A stretch of DNA of 64,000 nucleotides, taken from Ruficoccus sp. ZRK36. GTDB taxonomy: Bacteria; Verrucomicrobiota; Verrucomicrobiia; Opitutales; Cerasicoccaceae. Location: contig NZ_CP080649.1 in assembly GCF_019603315.1 (NCBI RefSeq), positions 573,501 through 637,500 on the forward strand, written 5' to 3'. Both the position numbers and the translations under genes were made by a program. Shown piece after piece: positions 48,377 to 57,914 of the stretch; positions within the stretch are counted from its first letter, which is position 1; each line of letters opens with the position of its first letter. The notes beneath the pieces were generated by a model. It was not told the origin of the DNA. It made no database searches and was given only the letters and a program-made list of their open reading frames with translations.

Positions 48377-49477
48377 ATGAAGACACTTAAATTTGCGGTA
48401 CTGCCCGGCGACGGCATCGGGCCTGAAGTAATGGACGCCACCCTCGCCGTGCTCGAGGCTGCCACCAAGCCCGAGGGCATCGCCCTGGAGTTCACCCACG
48501 CCGACGTCGGCGGCATCGCCATCGACAACCACGGCACGGCCCTGCCCGAGAGCACGCTGGAGGTCTGCCGCGGCGCAGACGCCATCCTCTTCGGATCCGT
48601 CGGTGGCCCGAAGTGGGAAAACCTCCCCCCGAAGGAACAGCCCGAGCGCGCCGCCCTGCTGCCCATCCGCAAGGCCTTTAACCTCTTCGCCAACATCCGC
48701 CCCGGCCTCCTCTTTAAGGAACTGGTGGACGCCTCCCCGCTGCGCCCGGACAGCATCCCCGAAGGGATAGACATCGTCTGCATCCGCGAGCTGACCGGCG
48801 GCATCTACTTTGGCCAGCCCAAGCAGACCACGACGCTGGAAGACGGCGACGTGCAGGCCGTGGACACCATGGTCTACAAGGTCAGCGAAATCGAGCGCAT
48901 CGCCGAGGTCGCCGCCGTCACCGCCAAGGCCCGCGGCGGTCGCGTCTGCTCCGTGGACAAGGCCAACGTCCTCGAAACCTCCGTCCTCTGGCGCAAGACC
49001 GTGGTCGAATACTTTAAGAAGAACCACCCGGACCTCGAGCTGAGCCACCTCTACGTGGACAACGCCGCCCAGCAGCTCGTGCGCGACCCGAACCAGTTCG
49101 ACGTCATCTTCACCGAAAACATGTTCGGGGACATCCTCAGCGACGAGATGGCCATCATCTGCGGTTCGCTCGGCATGATGTCCAGCGCCAGCCTCGGCAC
49201 GGACAACAACTCGCAGGGCCTGCCCTACGGCCTCTATGAGCCAGCCGGTGGCACCGCCCCGGACATCGCCGGTAAGGGCATCGCCAACCCCTGCGCCCAG
49301 GTCCTCTCCGCCGCCATGATGCTGCGCTACAGCTTCGGCCTCGACGCCATCGCCGACCGCCTCTCCGCCGCCATCCGCAAGGCCGTCGAGGACGGCGTGC
49401 GCACCGGCGACATCGCCTTCGGTAAGACCCCCGTCGGCACTAAGGCCATGGCCGACGCCATCGTCGAACGACTGTAA
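48377..49477 (+). CDS. leuB: 3-isopropylmalate dehydrogenase
   Basis: 366 aa, normal length. It oxidises and decarboxylates 3-isopropylmalate in leucine synthesis using NAD. It starts LKFAVLPGDGIGPEVMDATL; substrate-binding arginines are in NLFANIRPGLLF and CIRELTGGIYFG; VDKANVLETSVLW and the metal-site DILSDEMAIICGSLG follow, then the cofactor block GLYEPAGGTAPDIAGKGIANP. No other leu gene is adjacent. An inverted repeat of the CACAGAG family begins 16 nt after the stop. Confidence 0.97.
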   Translation: MKTLKFAVLPGDGIGPEVMDATLAVLEAATKPEGIALEFTHADVGGIAIDNHGTALPESTLEVCRGADAILFGSVGGPKWENLPPKEQPERAALLPIRKAFNLFANIRPGLLFKELVDASPLRPDSIPEGIDIVCIRELTGGIYFGQPKQTTTLEDGDVQAVDTMVYKVSEIERIAEVAAVTAKARGGRVCSVDKANVLETSVLWRKTVVEYFKKNHPDLELSHLYVDNAAQQLVRDPNQFDVIFTENMFGDILSDEMAIICGSLGMMSSASLGTDNNSQGLPYGLYEPAGGTAPDIAGKGIANPCAQVLSAAMMLRYSFGLDAIADRLSAAIRKAVEDGVRTGDIAFGKTPVGTKAMADAIVERL

Positions 49478-49492
49478 ACTTCTTTATTTTTT

Positions 49493-49963
49493 AACCACAG
49501 AGGGCACAGAGAACACAGAGCGCCATGAGCGAAGGTTACGCCATCATCATTTCTGCCGTCTTAGGCATATTGAGTTTGGTTGGTTCGCATCAGTTTGCGG
49601 CTTGGCGCGACCGCGAAAACAAGAGAAGAGAGCAGCGTATTAATTATCTCATCTCCGTTTATAGAAAAATAACAAGAGGCGCGAATTCATCAGGGTTTGT
49701 CCCCGGGCTAGCGGACGATGTTCAGCAGGCCCTCGCAGACATACAAGTTTTCGGCTCTGTAGATCAAATCAAGTTGGCGCGCGAATTTGCCCTAGACCTT
49801 GCGAATAAAAAAGTAGCCCGAGCAAATCCAATCATAAGTTCCTTGAGAGACAGTTTGAGGAAAGAGTTAGGATTAACGTCCCTCGATGACGAATGGTTCT
49901 TTTTGACAATTCCGAAACAATGACCCTTTCGCTCTCTGTGCTCCCTGTGCCCTCTGTGGTTTA
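49493..49963. mobile_element. Possible inverted-repeat-flanked gene cassette
   Basis: Left repeat 49493-49520 and right repeat 49931-49963 are inverted copies: AACCACAGAGGGCACAG is shared exactly, and 26 of 28 positions match. Between them lies one AT-richer gene with only 4 nt on the left and 7 nt on the right. No transposase is present. It could be a non-autonomous mobile unit or a gene captured between two repeat copies. Confidence 0.5.
49525..49923 (+). CDS. Small membrane-anchored protein of unknown function in an inverted-repeat cassette
   Basis: 132 aa. The N-terminus IIISAVLGILSLVGSH is one membrane segment. A basic stretch (WRDRENKRREQRINYL) then leads into a cytoplasmic helical part of about 95 residues. 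Codon use and base composition are clearly more AT-rich than in leuB and alaS on either side, suggesting foreign origin. I recognise no family. A phage or defence accessory role is possible but only a guess. Start and stop are only a few bases from the flanking inverted repeats. Confidence 0.75.
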   Translation: MSEGYAIIISAVLGILSLVGSHQFAAWRDRENKRREQRINYLISVYRKITRGANSSGFVPGLADDVQQALADIQVFGSVDQIKLAREFALDLANKKVARANPIISSLRDSLRKELGLTSLDDEWFFLTIPKQ

Positions 49964-49982
49964 TTCATAAAATCTTATTCCC

Positions 49983-52646
49983 ATGACCTCCGCTGAACTT
50001 CGTCAGAGCTTTCTGGACTTCTTCGCCTCGAAGGAGCACACGGTCGTGCCCTCGGCTCCGTTGATGCCGAGCTCGCCCAACCTGCTCTTCACCAACGCGG
50101 GGATGAACCAGTTCGTCCCGTACTTTCTGGGCGAGCAAAAGGCCCCCTACCACCGTGCCTGCGACACGCAGAAGTGTATCCGCGCCGGGGGCAAGCACAA
50201 CGACCTGGAGGATGTCGGCTTTGACACGTACCACCACACGTTCTTCGAGATGCTCGGGAACTGGTCGTTCGGGGACTACTTCAAGCGCGAGGCGATCGAG
50301 TGGGCCTGGGAGCTGCTGACCTATGTCTGGGGCCTGCCCAAGGAGCGCCTCTACGCCACCGTGTACCGCCCTGACGATGGCGACCCGGCGGAGTTTGACC
50401 AGGAAGCCTACGACATCTGGAAGGAAGTCTTCGAGGCCGATGGCATGGACCCGAAGAAGCACATCCGCACCGGCGGCAAGAAGGACAACTTCTGGATGAT
50501 GGGCGACACCGGCCCCTGTGGCCCGTGCTCGGAGATCCACATCGACCTCACTCCGAAGGGCGACACCGGCGGCGAGCTTGTCAACGCCGACAGCCCGTAC
50601 TGCATCGAGATCTGGAATCTCGTCTTCATGCAGTTCAACGCCGAGCCCGACGGCTCCTTCAAGTCCCTCTCCGCCACCCACGTGGACACCGGGATGGGCT
50701 TTGAGCGCGTGGCAGGGATCTTCGCCACCACTGACGGCTTTAAGGATTTCACCAAGCCTCCGAGCAACTACGACAGCGACCTGTTCGGCGATCTGTTTCA
50801 CCACATCTCCAACGCCTCGGGGCGCACCTACACCGCTACCGTCCCGGCCAACCGCGACGACCTCTCAGCGCAGGAAATGACGGACGTCATCTTCCGCGTA
50901 CTGGGTGACCACATTCGCACCCTCTCCTTTTCCATCGCCGACGGCATCCTGCCCGGCAACGAAGGCCGCAACTACGTGCTGCGCCGCATCCTGCGCCGCG
51001 CCGTCATGTTCGGCAAGCGCATCAACCTGCCGAAGGGCTTCTTCGCCAACCTGGTGCAGCCGCTGGTCACGAAGATGTCCCCCTTCTTCCCTGAGCTGGA
51101 GGAGCAGCAGGAAGTGATCCTTAAGGTCATCCGTCAGGAGGAGCAGGCCTTTGAGCGCACGCTCGACCGCGGGCTCCAACTCTTTGACAAGTTCACCCTC
51201 GACGGCACCGGCATCACCGGCGAGCAGGCCTTTATCCTCTACGACACGTATGGATTCCCGCTGGACCTGACGCAGATCATCGCCCGCGAGCGCGGGCTCG
51301 ACGTGGACTGCGCGGGCTTCGAGTCGCAGATGGAGCAGCAGCGCCAGCGCGCGCGCGCCGCCCAGAAGAAGGACATCATCTCGGTCTTTGAGGATGGCGG
51401 AAAGGTCCACTCCACGCAGTTCGTCGGCTACAACTGCAGCGAAGTATGCGGCGTCGAGACACACCTCGTCGGCACCTTTGACGGAGAAAACGAGAGCTAC
51501 CTGATTTTCGCACAGTCACCCTTTTACGCAGAAATGGGCGGCCAGGTCGGGGACACCGGCGTGGCTGAGATCGGCGGCCAGCGTATCGAAATCCTGGATA
51601 CAATCACCGACCAGGCCGGGCATGTCCTCCACAAGGCAGCGAAGTCCGACAGCTACAACCAGCTCATCGGGCAGCCCGCCACCCTGACGGTCGACCTGGA
51701 GCGTCGCCGACAGATCCAGCGTAACCACTCCGCCACCCACCTGCTGGACTGGGCCCTGCGCGAGCAGCTCGGCGCTCACATCCGCCAGGCCGGATCGCTC
51801 GTCTCGCCGGGCCACCTGCGCTTTGATTTCAGCCACTTCGAGGCGCTCAGCCCCGAGAAGCTGCAAGCGATCGAGGACATGATCAACGCCAGGATCATCG
51901 CCAACGACACCGTCAACTGGTACGAGATCCCGCTGGAGGACAAGCCCGAGGACGTCGTCTCGGTCTTCGGCGAGAAGTACGGCGCCATCGTCCGCGTGGT
52001 CGATATCGGCGGCTACTCCAAGGAGCTTTGCGGCGGCACCCACGTGCGCGCGACCGGCGAGCTGGGGCTGTTTAAGATCACCTCCGAGTCGGCCATCTCT
52101 GCAGGCACACGCCGTATCGAGGCCGTAAGCGGAAGCAGTGCGGTCGAGCTGGCCTCACAGAACTTCAGCCGCCTGCACAGTATTTCCCGCAAGCTCTCCT
52201 GCCGTCCCGACGAGCTTGAGGAGCGCCTGCAAACCTTGCTCGATCAACGGACCGAGCTGGAGAAAAAGCTCCGCAACATGGAGCAGAAACAGGCCGCTGC
52301 ACAGGGCGGAGACCTGCTCTCCCAGGCGGTCGACAAGGACGGCATCAAGTGGATCGCCGCCTCCGTCAAGGTCGCCAACCCGAACGACATGCGCGGGCTC
52401 GCCGTGGACATGCTGAAGAAGCTCGGCGAGGGCGTGGTCGTGCTCGGCGGGGACTTCGGCGGCAAGGTCACAGTGCTGGCCACCTGCTCCCCCGAGGCCA
52501 TCAAGCAGGGCCACAAGGCTGGCGACATCGTCCGCGATCTGACAGCCGCACTCGGCGGCAAGGGCGGCGGCAAGCCGGACTTCGCGATGGGTGGCGGCAA
52601 GGATGCTGACAAACTCGACGAAGCCCTCAAGGCCCTGTTGAAGTAG
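49983..52646 (+). CDS. alaS: Alanyl-tRNA synthetase
   Basis: 887 aa class II synthetase that charges and proofreads tRNA-Ala. The catalytic domain has LLFTNAGMNQFVPYFLG, DVGFDTYHHTFFEMLGNWSFGD and NLVFMQF. The editing domain has RNHSATHLL and CGGTHVRATGELGLF, which hold the zinc ligands. The C-terminal coiled coil and DHHA1 region end with GGGKPDFAMGGGKDADKL. The start MTSAELRQSFLDFFASKEH is canonical. It lies just right of the inverted-repeat cassette. A very strong terminator follows. Confidence 0.98.
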   Translation: MTSAELRQSFLDFFASKEHTVVPSAPLMPSSPNLLFTNAGMNQFVPYFLGEQKAPYHRACDTQKCIRAGGKHNDLEDVGFDTYHHTFFEMLGNWSFGDYFKREAIEWAWELLTYVWGLPKERLYATVYRPDDGDPAEFDQEAYDIWKEVFEADGMDPKKHIRTGGKKDNFWMMGDTGPCGPCSEIHIDLTPKGDTGGELVNADSPYCIEIWNLVFMQFNAEPDGSFKSLSATHVDTGMGFERVAGIFATTDGFKDFTKPPSNYDSDLFGDLFHHISNASGRTYTATVPANRDDLSAQEMTDVIFRVLGDHIRTLSFSIADGILPGNEGRNYVLRRILRRAVMFGKRINLPKGFFANLVQPLVTKMSPFFPELEEQQEVILKVIRQEEQAFERTLDRGLQLFDKFTLDGTGITGEQAFILYDTYGFPLDLTQIIARERGLDVDCAGFESQMEQQRQRARAAQKKDIISVFEDGGKVHSTQFVGYNCSEVCGVETHLVGTFDGENESYLIFAQSPFYAEMGGQVGDTGVAEIGGQRIEILDTITDQAGHVLHKAAKSDSYNQLIGQPATLTVDLERRRQIQRNHSATHLLDWALREQLGAHIRQAGSLVSPGHLRFDFSHFEALSPEKLQAIEDMINARIIANDTVNWYEIPLEDKPEDVVSVFGEKYGAIVRVVDIGGYSKELCGGTHVRATGELGLFKITSESAISAGTRRIEAVSGSSAVELASQNFSRLHSISRKLSCRPDELEERLQTLLDQRTELEKKLRNMEQKQAAAQGGDLLSQAVDKDGIKWIAASVKVANPNDMRGLAVDMLKKLGEGVVVLGGDFGGKVTVLATCSPEAIKQGHKAGDIVRDLTAALGGKGGGKPDFAMGGGKDADKLDEALKALLK

Positions 52647-52666
52647 CAGCAGAAAACACTTCACCA

Positions 52667-52702
52667 AAAAGCGCGTAGTTATTTTCAACTACGCGCTTTT
52701 TA
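52667..52702. terminator. Bidirectional rho-independent terminator, alaS/ClC
   Basis: AAAAAGCGCGTAGTT pairs with AACTACGCGCTTTTT around a 6-nt loop. A and T runs on both sides let it end both alaS on the plus strand and the ClC gene on the minus strand. Confidence 0.92.
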
Positions 52703-52731
52703 TGAATAAATTTCTCTCACTCGCTGCCAAA

Positions 52732-54072
52732 CTACTCCAGGCAGTGAGGATCGCGCCGCTCGTCTTGCCGGTGCTTTTTATGCTTCAGCGCTGCACTCAC
52801 GGCCCAGCTACCGGCTACAGCCAGCGCAACCATCGGCCACATATCAGGGCGGGCTCCGCTCAGCTCGATGATCAGGACGCCTGCCGTCAGCGGTGCTCTG
52901 AGTGAGCCGGCCAGAAACGCGCCCGCACCGAGCAGCGCGACCATACCGGCATGCACCGGGAAAAGCAGTGCGCAGCCAGCCGCCATCACGGCCCCCAGCG
53001 CAGCCCCGGTCGATAGCGAGGGCGTCAGCTTACCGCCCGTAGCCCCGGCGCGAACCGTGAGCAGCGTGGCGATGGGTTTAGCAAACACAAGCATGGCGAC
53101 CATAGCCAGCGGCACCTCCCGGCGTACGAGGTTCTCAGCCAGTGCGTGGCCGTTACCGAGGATCAGCGGAAAGGGTATCGCCAGCGCGGCCAGCAGCAGG
53201 TAGCACAACGGCATCGTCCACAGGATGGAGCGTCCCTGCGGAGCGCTTTTACTCGTACGCTCAACGATGCGCCCAAAGCCGTAGCCTGCCACCCCGGCCA
53301 AAGGACCAACCACCAGCGCAACTACCAGCAGCAGGGGCTCCGTCGTAGTCCAGTGCACGAGGTACGCGGGGCGATCCGGCACCGCCATTCTCGCCACCAG
53401 CGTGGCCAGCCAACTCACGGCCAGCGCGGATACCACCACGGGCAAAAACGACTTCCTCGAGGCCCACAGGACGCGACAGCCGATCATGATCTCCAGCGTA
53501 AATATTGTACCGCCCAGCGGGACATTATAAATCGCAGCCAGCCCTGCGCCTGCCGCGCAGGCCGTCAACAGGCGGCATTGCGCCGTGTCCAGGCCCAGCC
53601 GCGCCCCCGCCTGCGCAGTAGCCAGCGCGCTCGCCTGGCGCGGAGCACCCTCACGGCCGATAGAGCCCCCAAAGGCGACATTGATCACCTGCAGCGTGGT
53701 GTCGGCAGCCATCCAGATGAAGGGGATCTTTTTACCCTGATAGAGCTGAGCGACCGAGGGGATGGAGGGGCCGAAGCGGCGCAGCAGATACCAGGCGACG
53801 GCTACAAACACCCCGGCAGCGCACACCACGATGAAGCGCCGCTGCACCTCGACCCGCGTGATCGCCTCGGCGAAGGAACCCGTTGTAAACCCGTAGGCCG
53901 CGTGCTCTACCCCGCTTAGCATCCACGTAAACACCGCCCCAATCACTCCACAGGCGACGGCGGCAAGCACGCCTGCGAGCAAATAGCGCCACCGCAGGTA
54001 TGTGCGCAGAGCCGGAAACGTGCACACGGATACCGTGGGCTCATTCGCCGGGGTTACGCCGCGTTTACTCAT
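52732..54072 (-). CDS. ClC-type chloride channel or Cl-/H+ antiporter
   Basis: 446 aa from the ATG at 54072; a TTG 10 codons upstream is possible. About twelve membrane helices. The gating-glutamate motif reads GSIGREGAPRQ, with the Glu present and Ala in place of the usual Pro. A second filter block, GATGGKLTPSLSTGAALG, is the G-x-F-x-P-equivalent region with Lys-Leu instead of the common Ile-Phe. It lacks the signature of fluoride-specific ClCs. No CBS domain follows. It is probably a proton-coupled anion exchanger, with specificity unproven. Confidence 0.88.
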   Translation of the reverse strand: MSKRGVTPANEPTVSVCTFPALRTYLRWRYLLAGVLAAVACGVIGAVFTWMLSGVEHAAYGFTTGSFAEAITRVEVQRRFIVVCAAGVFVAVAWYLLRRFGPSIPSVAQLYQGKKIPFIWMAADTTLQVINVAFGGSIGREGAPRQASALATAQAGARLGLDTAQCRLLTACAAGAGLAAIYNVPLGGTIFTLEIMIGCRVLWASRKSFLPVVVSALAVSWLATLVARMAVPDRPAYLVHWTTTEPLLLVVALVVGPLAGVAGYGFGRIVERTSKSAPQGRSILWTMPLCYLLLAALAIPFPLILGNGHALAENLVRREVPLAMVAMLVFAKPIATLLTVRAGATGGKLTPSLSTGAALGAVMAAGCALLFPVHAGMVALLGAGAFLAGSLRAPLTAGVLIIELSGARPDMWPMVALAVAGSWAVSAALKHKKHRQDERRDPHCLE

Positions 54073-54144
54073 GCGCGATTTGTCGCGGGTGAGCCAGGAC
54101 AAGGCGAGCTAAATCACATGGCCGCAGCGATGCATCAGGCTCGC

Positions 54145-57100
54145 TTACTTGGCCACGCCGATCTCGAAGGAAACCTTTGCCCCGTCCTTGGCGAAGCCGC
54201 CATCGGGCGGATTCTCCGTCACTCGGGAAGCGTCGATCTGCTGCTTGGAGAGGATAAAGTCCCTGACCTCATCCGCACGCTGACGGGCGAGCCCGCGCAG
54301 AGCGGTATCCGGCACTTCCTGCACCTCGACGAGTTTGGCCTTCATCACGCCCGGAGTGAGCGTGACCTCGGTGCCATCGGGCTTCGGGGGTAGCCCCTCG
54401 GGGAAAGCCTGCTCAAAGAGCGTTTCGATGGCGTCCTCCTCATCCTCACCCTGGGCGACAAGCTCGCCGATGCGGTCCTGGACAAAGTCCTGCCGGAAGT
54501 CGGCCACATCCTTCTCCATATCGACGGAGGGCACGAGCTTGAGGGCGAGGGCCGGGCGATCATAGAGCGCCTGAGCCAGCAGCGTGAGCGGCTCCTCAGA
54601 GGCAGGAGGTAGCAGTGCGCTGCCGGGCGCAAAGGCGACCTGCGAGGGCGGCGCTTCACCGCTGGAACCAAAGGCCGAGCCCAAGAGCGCGAAGGGCGCA
54701 GTCACGACCTTTTCAAAGATGTTACCGAGGGCGGTCTGCACCACATGGTTCAGCGTGAACTGCGGGTCATCGAGGCTACCGTCCACCGGCACATTCAGGT
54801 CGATAATGCCGTTGCGGTTCTCCATCACGGCGATACCGAGCTCGAGCGGGAGCTTAGGCGCTTCAGAGTCGGGTACGCGCTTCCCGAAGCGCACCTTCTT
54901 GATCTGCATCTTGTTGTCGCCCTTGAGCTCGTCGGTCTTGATGTTGTAGGCGAACTCCCCACTAAAGGCGCCGCCCGTCATGGGCGAGCCGACGGCCTGC
55001 ACGGCGTAGCCGGAGAAGCCCGCCATGGGCACACTGTCGAGCTTCACCGTCATGGTGGAGTTAGCCATCGGGTCCATGAGCTGAGCTGAGCCCTTGACCG
55101 CGATGGTACCCGCTCCTCCGCTTTCCAGCGTCAGCGTGGTGTCCATGTCCGTCATCGCGTCCGGCACGAGGCTAAACGGCCCGGCATCGACCTCGATCTG
55201 GGAGAGGGTAAAGGCGGAGGCAGGCTTCACGCTCTCGTCGGTCACGTTGACGGTGCCTTTCTTTAAAACAAAGCGGTTCACTCCGACTGCTGCCAGATCG
55301 ACATCAGGCTGAGCGGCAGGGGCGGCCTCGCTCGGAGCATCCGCCGGTGCCTTCTCGCCGGGCTGGTCTGCCTGCTCAGCCGTGGGCGCCTCAGCGTTGT
55401 CCGAAGCAGTGGGTTGCTGTGGAGCGAGGGCGAGCAGGTTGAGGTCGCCGTTCGCATCGCGGACGACATCAGCCTTAAACTGCTCAAGCGTGATGGTGTC
55501 GATCTTGGCCTTGACCGGATGAGTCGCCATGTCGATGCCTGCGATGCTGAGCTTGGTCCAACTCAGGGGCGGCTCCGCATCGCCGAGCCCGAGTGAAAAA
55601 CCATCCACGGCGGCATCCGCACGGGTGCTCACGACCGGGTCGCCATCGGCGGGGAAGTTCGCACTGACGCGGCCGCTGTTGGCCATACGGGTGGCTTTGA
55701 CCCGCAGGGATTTACCCTCGGGATACAGCGGCGCACCGACCGTGGCGTCAAAGTCACTGAGGGAAACATTAAAGCGGGTCTCCACGGTGGGCAGGGCCTG
55801 CTCCGGGAAGCTGGCCTTGAGCGTGCCCTTGTTCGCGAGCACCGCACTATGCAGGACGGCGGGCGATGAAGCCTCCACGTAGGGAGAGAATACGCTCAGG
55901 TCGATGCCGCTGACATTGTACTCGAAGTCCGTCCCCGGCGGCTCGGCCGTAAAAGTGCCCTTGGCCGTGACCTTGCCGGACTCGTTGACCGAGAGTGAAA
56001 GGTCGAAGGGGAAAGGCGTCGTGCCCTGATTACTCATATCGGACACGTCCAGATTAATATCACCGAGAGTGACGTTGACCGGGCTGGCCGGGACCTCGTC
56101 CACCAGCACCAGGTTCTGGTTCTCGACATGGAGCGTCGCGACCTTGAGATCCCAGGTCACCTGCACCATGTCCTGAAGCTGCTGCCAGGCAGAGGTAAAG
56201 GCCAGGCCGATGTCCTGCTGGTCGGCGACCAGCCCGAAGACAAACTGCCGGTTAGCCTTATCCTGGGCCTGCTCCTGTGCCACCTGCTGCTCTAGCTGAG
56301 CCTGTTGCTCCTCGGGCAGCATGTAGCGCATCAGGTTGAGCACACCGGCCTTGTCGCGGACGACCTTTAGCATGCCGTTGATGACATCTACCCGCTCGAT
56401 GCTGACCGCACCACGAAACAGGTAGACCTCGATGCCCGACATCTCGAAGCGCTCCAGAGTCTGGAAGGGCTCATCCTCGCCCGCGGGGCGCAGCTCCAGC
56501 CCATCCAGCAGGAAGTGCCCCTTCTGGATAAACAGCTCCGGCTGCTGGCGGACGGGGCGGAAGGCATACTCGGCGGAAAAACTCATGTCCCCACCCGCGA
56601 GGTCAAACCCGAGCATGCCGTCGCTGAGCTTGTAGAAGTCGGGGAGGTGGATCTTGTCGATGCGAATGGAGCCGTCCGAGCTGAGCGGGTCGAGCCGGAT
56701 CGCCCCGTTTACCTCGACCTGTTCGCCCGCCTGAGTGTCAAAAACGAAATGGTAGGGGTTGTCACGGTCAGGCGAGGTGCGGATATCCTTCATCACGAAG
56801 GACAGGTTTTCGATATCGCGCTCGAAGGGCTGCTGCAGGTTTTCAATACGGGCACCGATGGAAGCGTTCTCCACCTGAAAGGACCCAATCTCGATCACCG
56901 GAATCTCGAAAGGCGTGTCATCCTCTTTGGCCTTCTCGGCCTGCTCCTCCAGCGTTTCGTTCATCTGGTCCTGCAGGCTGGCGAGGGCGCTCTCAATGTT
57001 GACCTTACCGTCCTTGTCGATGACGAGGTCCAGCGAGGGCTCACCGAAGTAAATCTCCTCGAATCTGAGGTTCTCGCGAAAGAGAGAGAGGAAGTCGAAG

Positions 57101-57369
57101 TTTGCCCGAAACTCGGTCAGGCCGAGCGCCTGCCCGCCGTCCGGGGTGTAGCCCCTGACATCATCGACCACGAGGCGGTACGAGTAGGGGTTGAAGTAGA
57201 TCGCATCGATCTTCACCTCCCCGGCAATCGTGTCATTGACCTTTGACAGGCCGACAAAACGGATCAGCAGGGGCACGCCCCAAAAGCCGAACACCGTATA
57301 GAATAACAGGAGCGACGCCAGAGTGATAGCGACGCGCTTAGGCCATTTACGCCGGGGTTTATCCGCCAT
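54145..57369 (-). CDS. Large AsmA-like DUF748 protein
   Basis: 1074 aa from the ATG at 57369. One N-terminal membrane helix (VAITLASLLLFYTVFGFWGVP) anchors a long beta-rich periplasmic part with repeated patterns such as LDLVIDKDGKVNIESAL and VNGAIRLDPLSSDGSIRIDKI. This is the DUF748/AsmA pattern of proteins thought to bridge or transfer lipids between membranes. An Ala/Pro-rich linker sits near residues 650-690. The C-terminal 110 residues have DGTEVTLTPGVMKAKLVEVQ and an RADEVRDFILSK region resembling an OmpA-like motif. The gene follows a lipoprotein and a barrel protein on the same strand, fitting envelope maintenance. Confidence 0.82.
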   Translation of the reverse strand: MADKPRRKWPKRVAITLASLLLFYTVFGFWGVPLLIRFVGLSKVNDTIAGEVKIDAIYFNPYSYRLVVDDVRGYTPDGGQALGLTEFRANFDFLSLFRENLRFEEIYFGEPSLDLVIDKDGKVNIESALASLQDQMNETLEEQAEKAKEDDTPFEIPVIEIGSFQVENASIGARIENLQQPFERDIENLSFVMKDIRTSPDRDNPYHFVFDTQAGEQVEVNGAIRLDPLSSDGSIRIDKIHLPDFYKLSDGMLGFDLAGGDMSFSAEYAFRPVRQQPELFIQKGHFLLDGLELRPAGEDEPFQTLERFEMSGIEVYLFRGAVSIERVDVINGMLKVVRDKAGVLNLMRYMLPEEQQAQLEQQVAQEQAQDKANRQFVFGLVADQQDIGLAFTSAWQQLQDMVQVTWDLKVATLHVENQNLVLVDEVPASPVNVTLGDINLDVSDMSNQGTTPFPFDLSLSVNESGKVTAKGTFTAEPPGTDFEYNVSGIDLSVFSPYVEASSPAVLHSAVLANKGTLKASFPEQALPTVETRFNVSLSDFDATVGAPLYPEGKSLRVKATRMANSGRVSANFPADGDPVVSTRADAAVDGFSLGLGDAEPPLSWTKLSIAGIDMATHPVKAKIDTITLEQFKADVVRDANGDLNLLALAPQQPTASDNAEAPTAEQADQPGEKAPADAPSEAAPAAQPDVDLAAVGVNRFVLKKGTVNVTDESVKPASAFTLSQIEVDAGPFSLVPDAMTDMDTTLTLESGGAGTIAVKGSAQLMDPMANSTMTVKLDSVPMAGFSGYAVQAVGSPMTGGAFSGEFAYNIKTDELKGDNKMQIKKVRFGKRVPDSEAPKLPLELGIAVMENRNGIIDLNVPVDGSLDDPQFTLNHVVQTALGNIFEKVVTAPFALLGSAFGSSGEAPPSQVAFAPGSALLPPASEEPLTLLAQALYDRPALALKLVPSVDMEKDVADFRQDFVQDRIGELVAQGEDEEDAIETLFEQAFPEGLPPKPDGTEVTLTPGVMKAKLVEVQEVPDTALRGLARQRADEVRDFILSKQQIDASRVTENPPDGGFAKDGAKVSFEIGVAK

Positions 57370-57452
57370 ATTGGCAAAAAAGCTAGGGGCATTTGGCTGC
57401 CGGTGCAACCGTTAGAGCCATAAAAATACAGCCCGTCCCTATTCCTTACACG

Positions 57453-57857
57453 TTAGAACAGGCCGGAACTCTCAGGCTCCCACGTAGCATCAACCATCTG
57501 CTTGCGCTCCGGGCAATCGTCCTGAACGGCGCTCAGCGTGAGGATTCCGTCGTCGCGCTTGTAGGTGTAGATACCGGTCGTGCCCGAGCACAGGCTCAGA
57601 CGCGAATCAAACTCCAGGCTCACGTGCCCGCTCTGGGGATAGTAGGCCCAGCCCGTCAGGTGCCGGGGCTTGTCACCGGGCACGAGGAGCTCAAAGCGGT
57701 TGTTATCCTGAAAGTTAAGGGTACTACCGTCGGCAGGGTTGACCCACTTGCCAGCCAGCGTCGCTGGCGGCGGGTGCCGGAAAGAGTCCTCAGACTTACA
57801 ACCGGCAAGCCAGGCCAGGGCTGAGAGCAGAATCGAAAATACCAATACTTGACGCAT
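57453..57857 (-). CDS. Lipoprotein of unknown function
   Basis: 134 aa. The signal is a lipobox type, FSILLSALAWLAGC, with Cys20 expected to be lipidated. The mature part has AGKWVNPADGSTLNFQDNNRFEL and about eight beta strands, suggesting a small lipocalin-like barrel. Two further cysteines (LSLCSGTTG and DDCPER) may form a disulfide. It lies 57 nt after the beta-barrel gene and 83 nt before the DUF748 gene on the same strand. Confidence 0.85.
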   Translation of the reverse strand: MRQVLVFSILLSALAWLAGCKSEDSFRHPPPATLAGKWVNPADGSTLNFQDNNRFELLVPGDKPRHLTGWAYYPQSGHVSLEFDSRLSLCSGTTGIYTYKRDDGILTLSAVQDDCPERKQMVDATWEPESSGLF

Positions 57858-57914
57858 AGGGAACTATGGGCCGGGCCTTATGTAGAAGGCAATCTTTAGT
57901 CGCTCCCGGAGGGG

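Noticed and set aside
52732-54072. Fluoride-specific ClC with fluoride riboswitch
   Set aside because: The gating motif is GREGAPR and no riboswitch core was found upstream.
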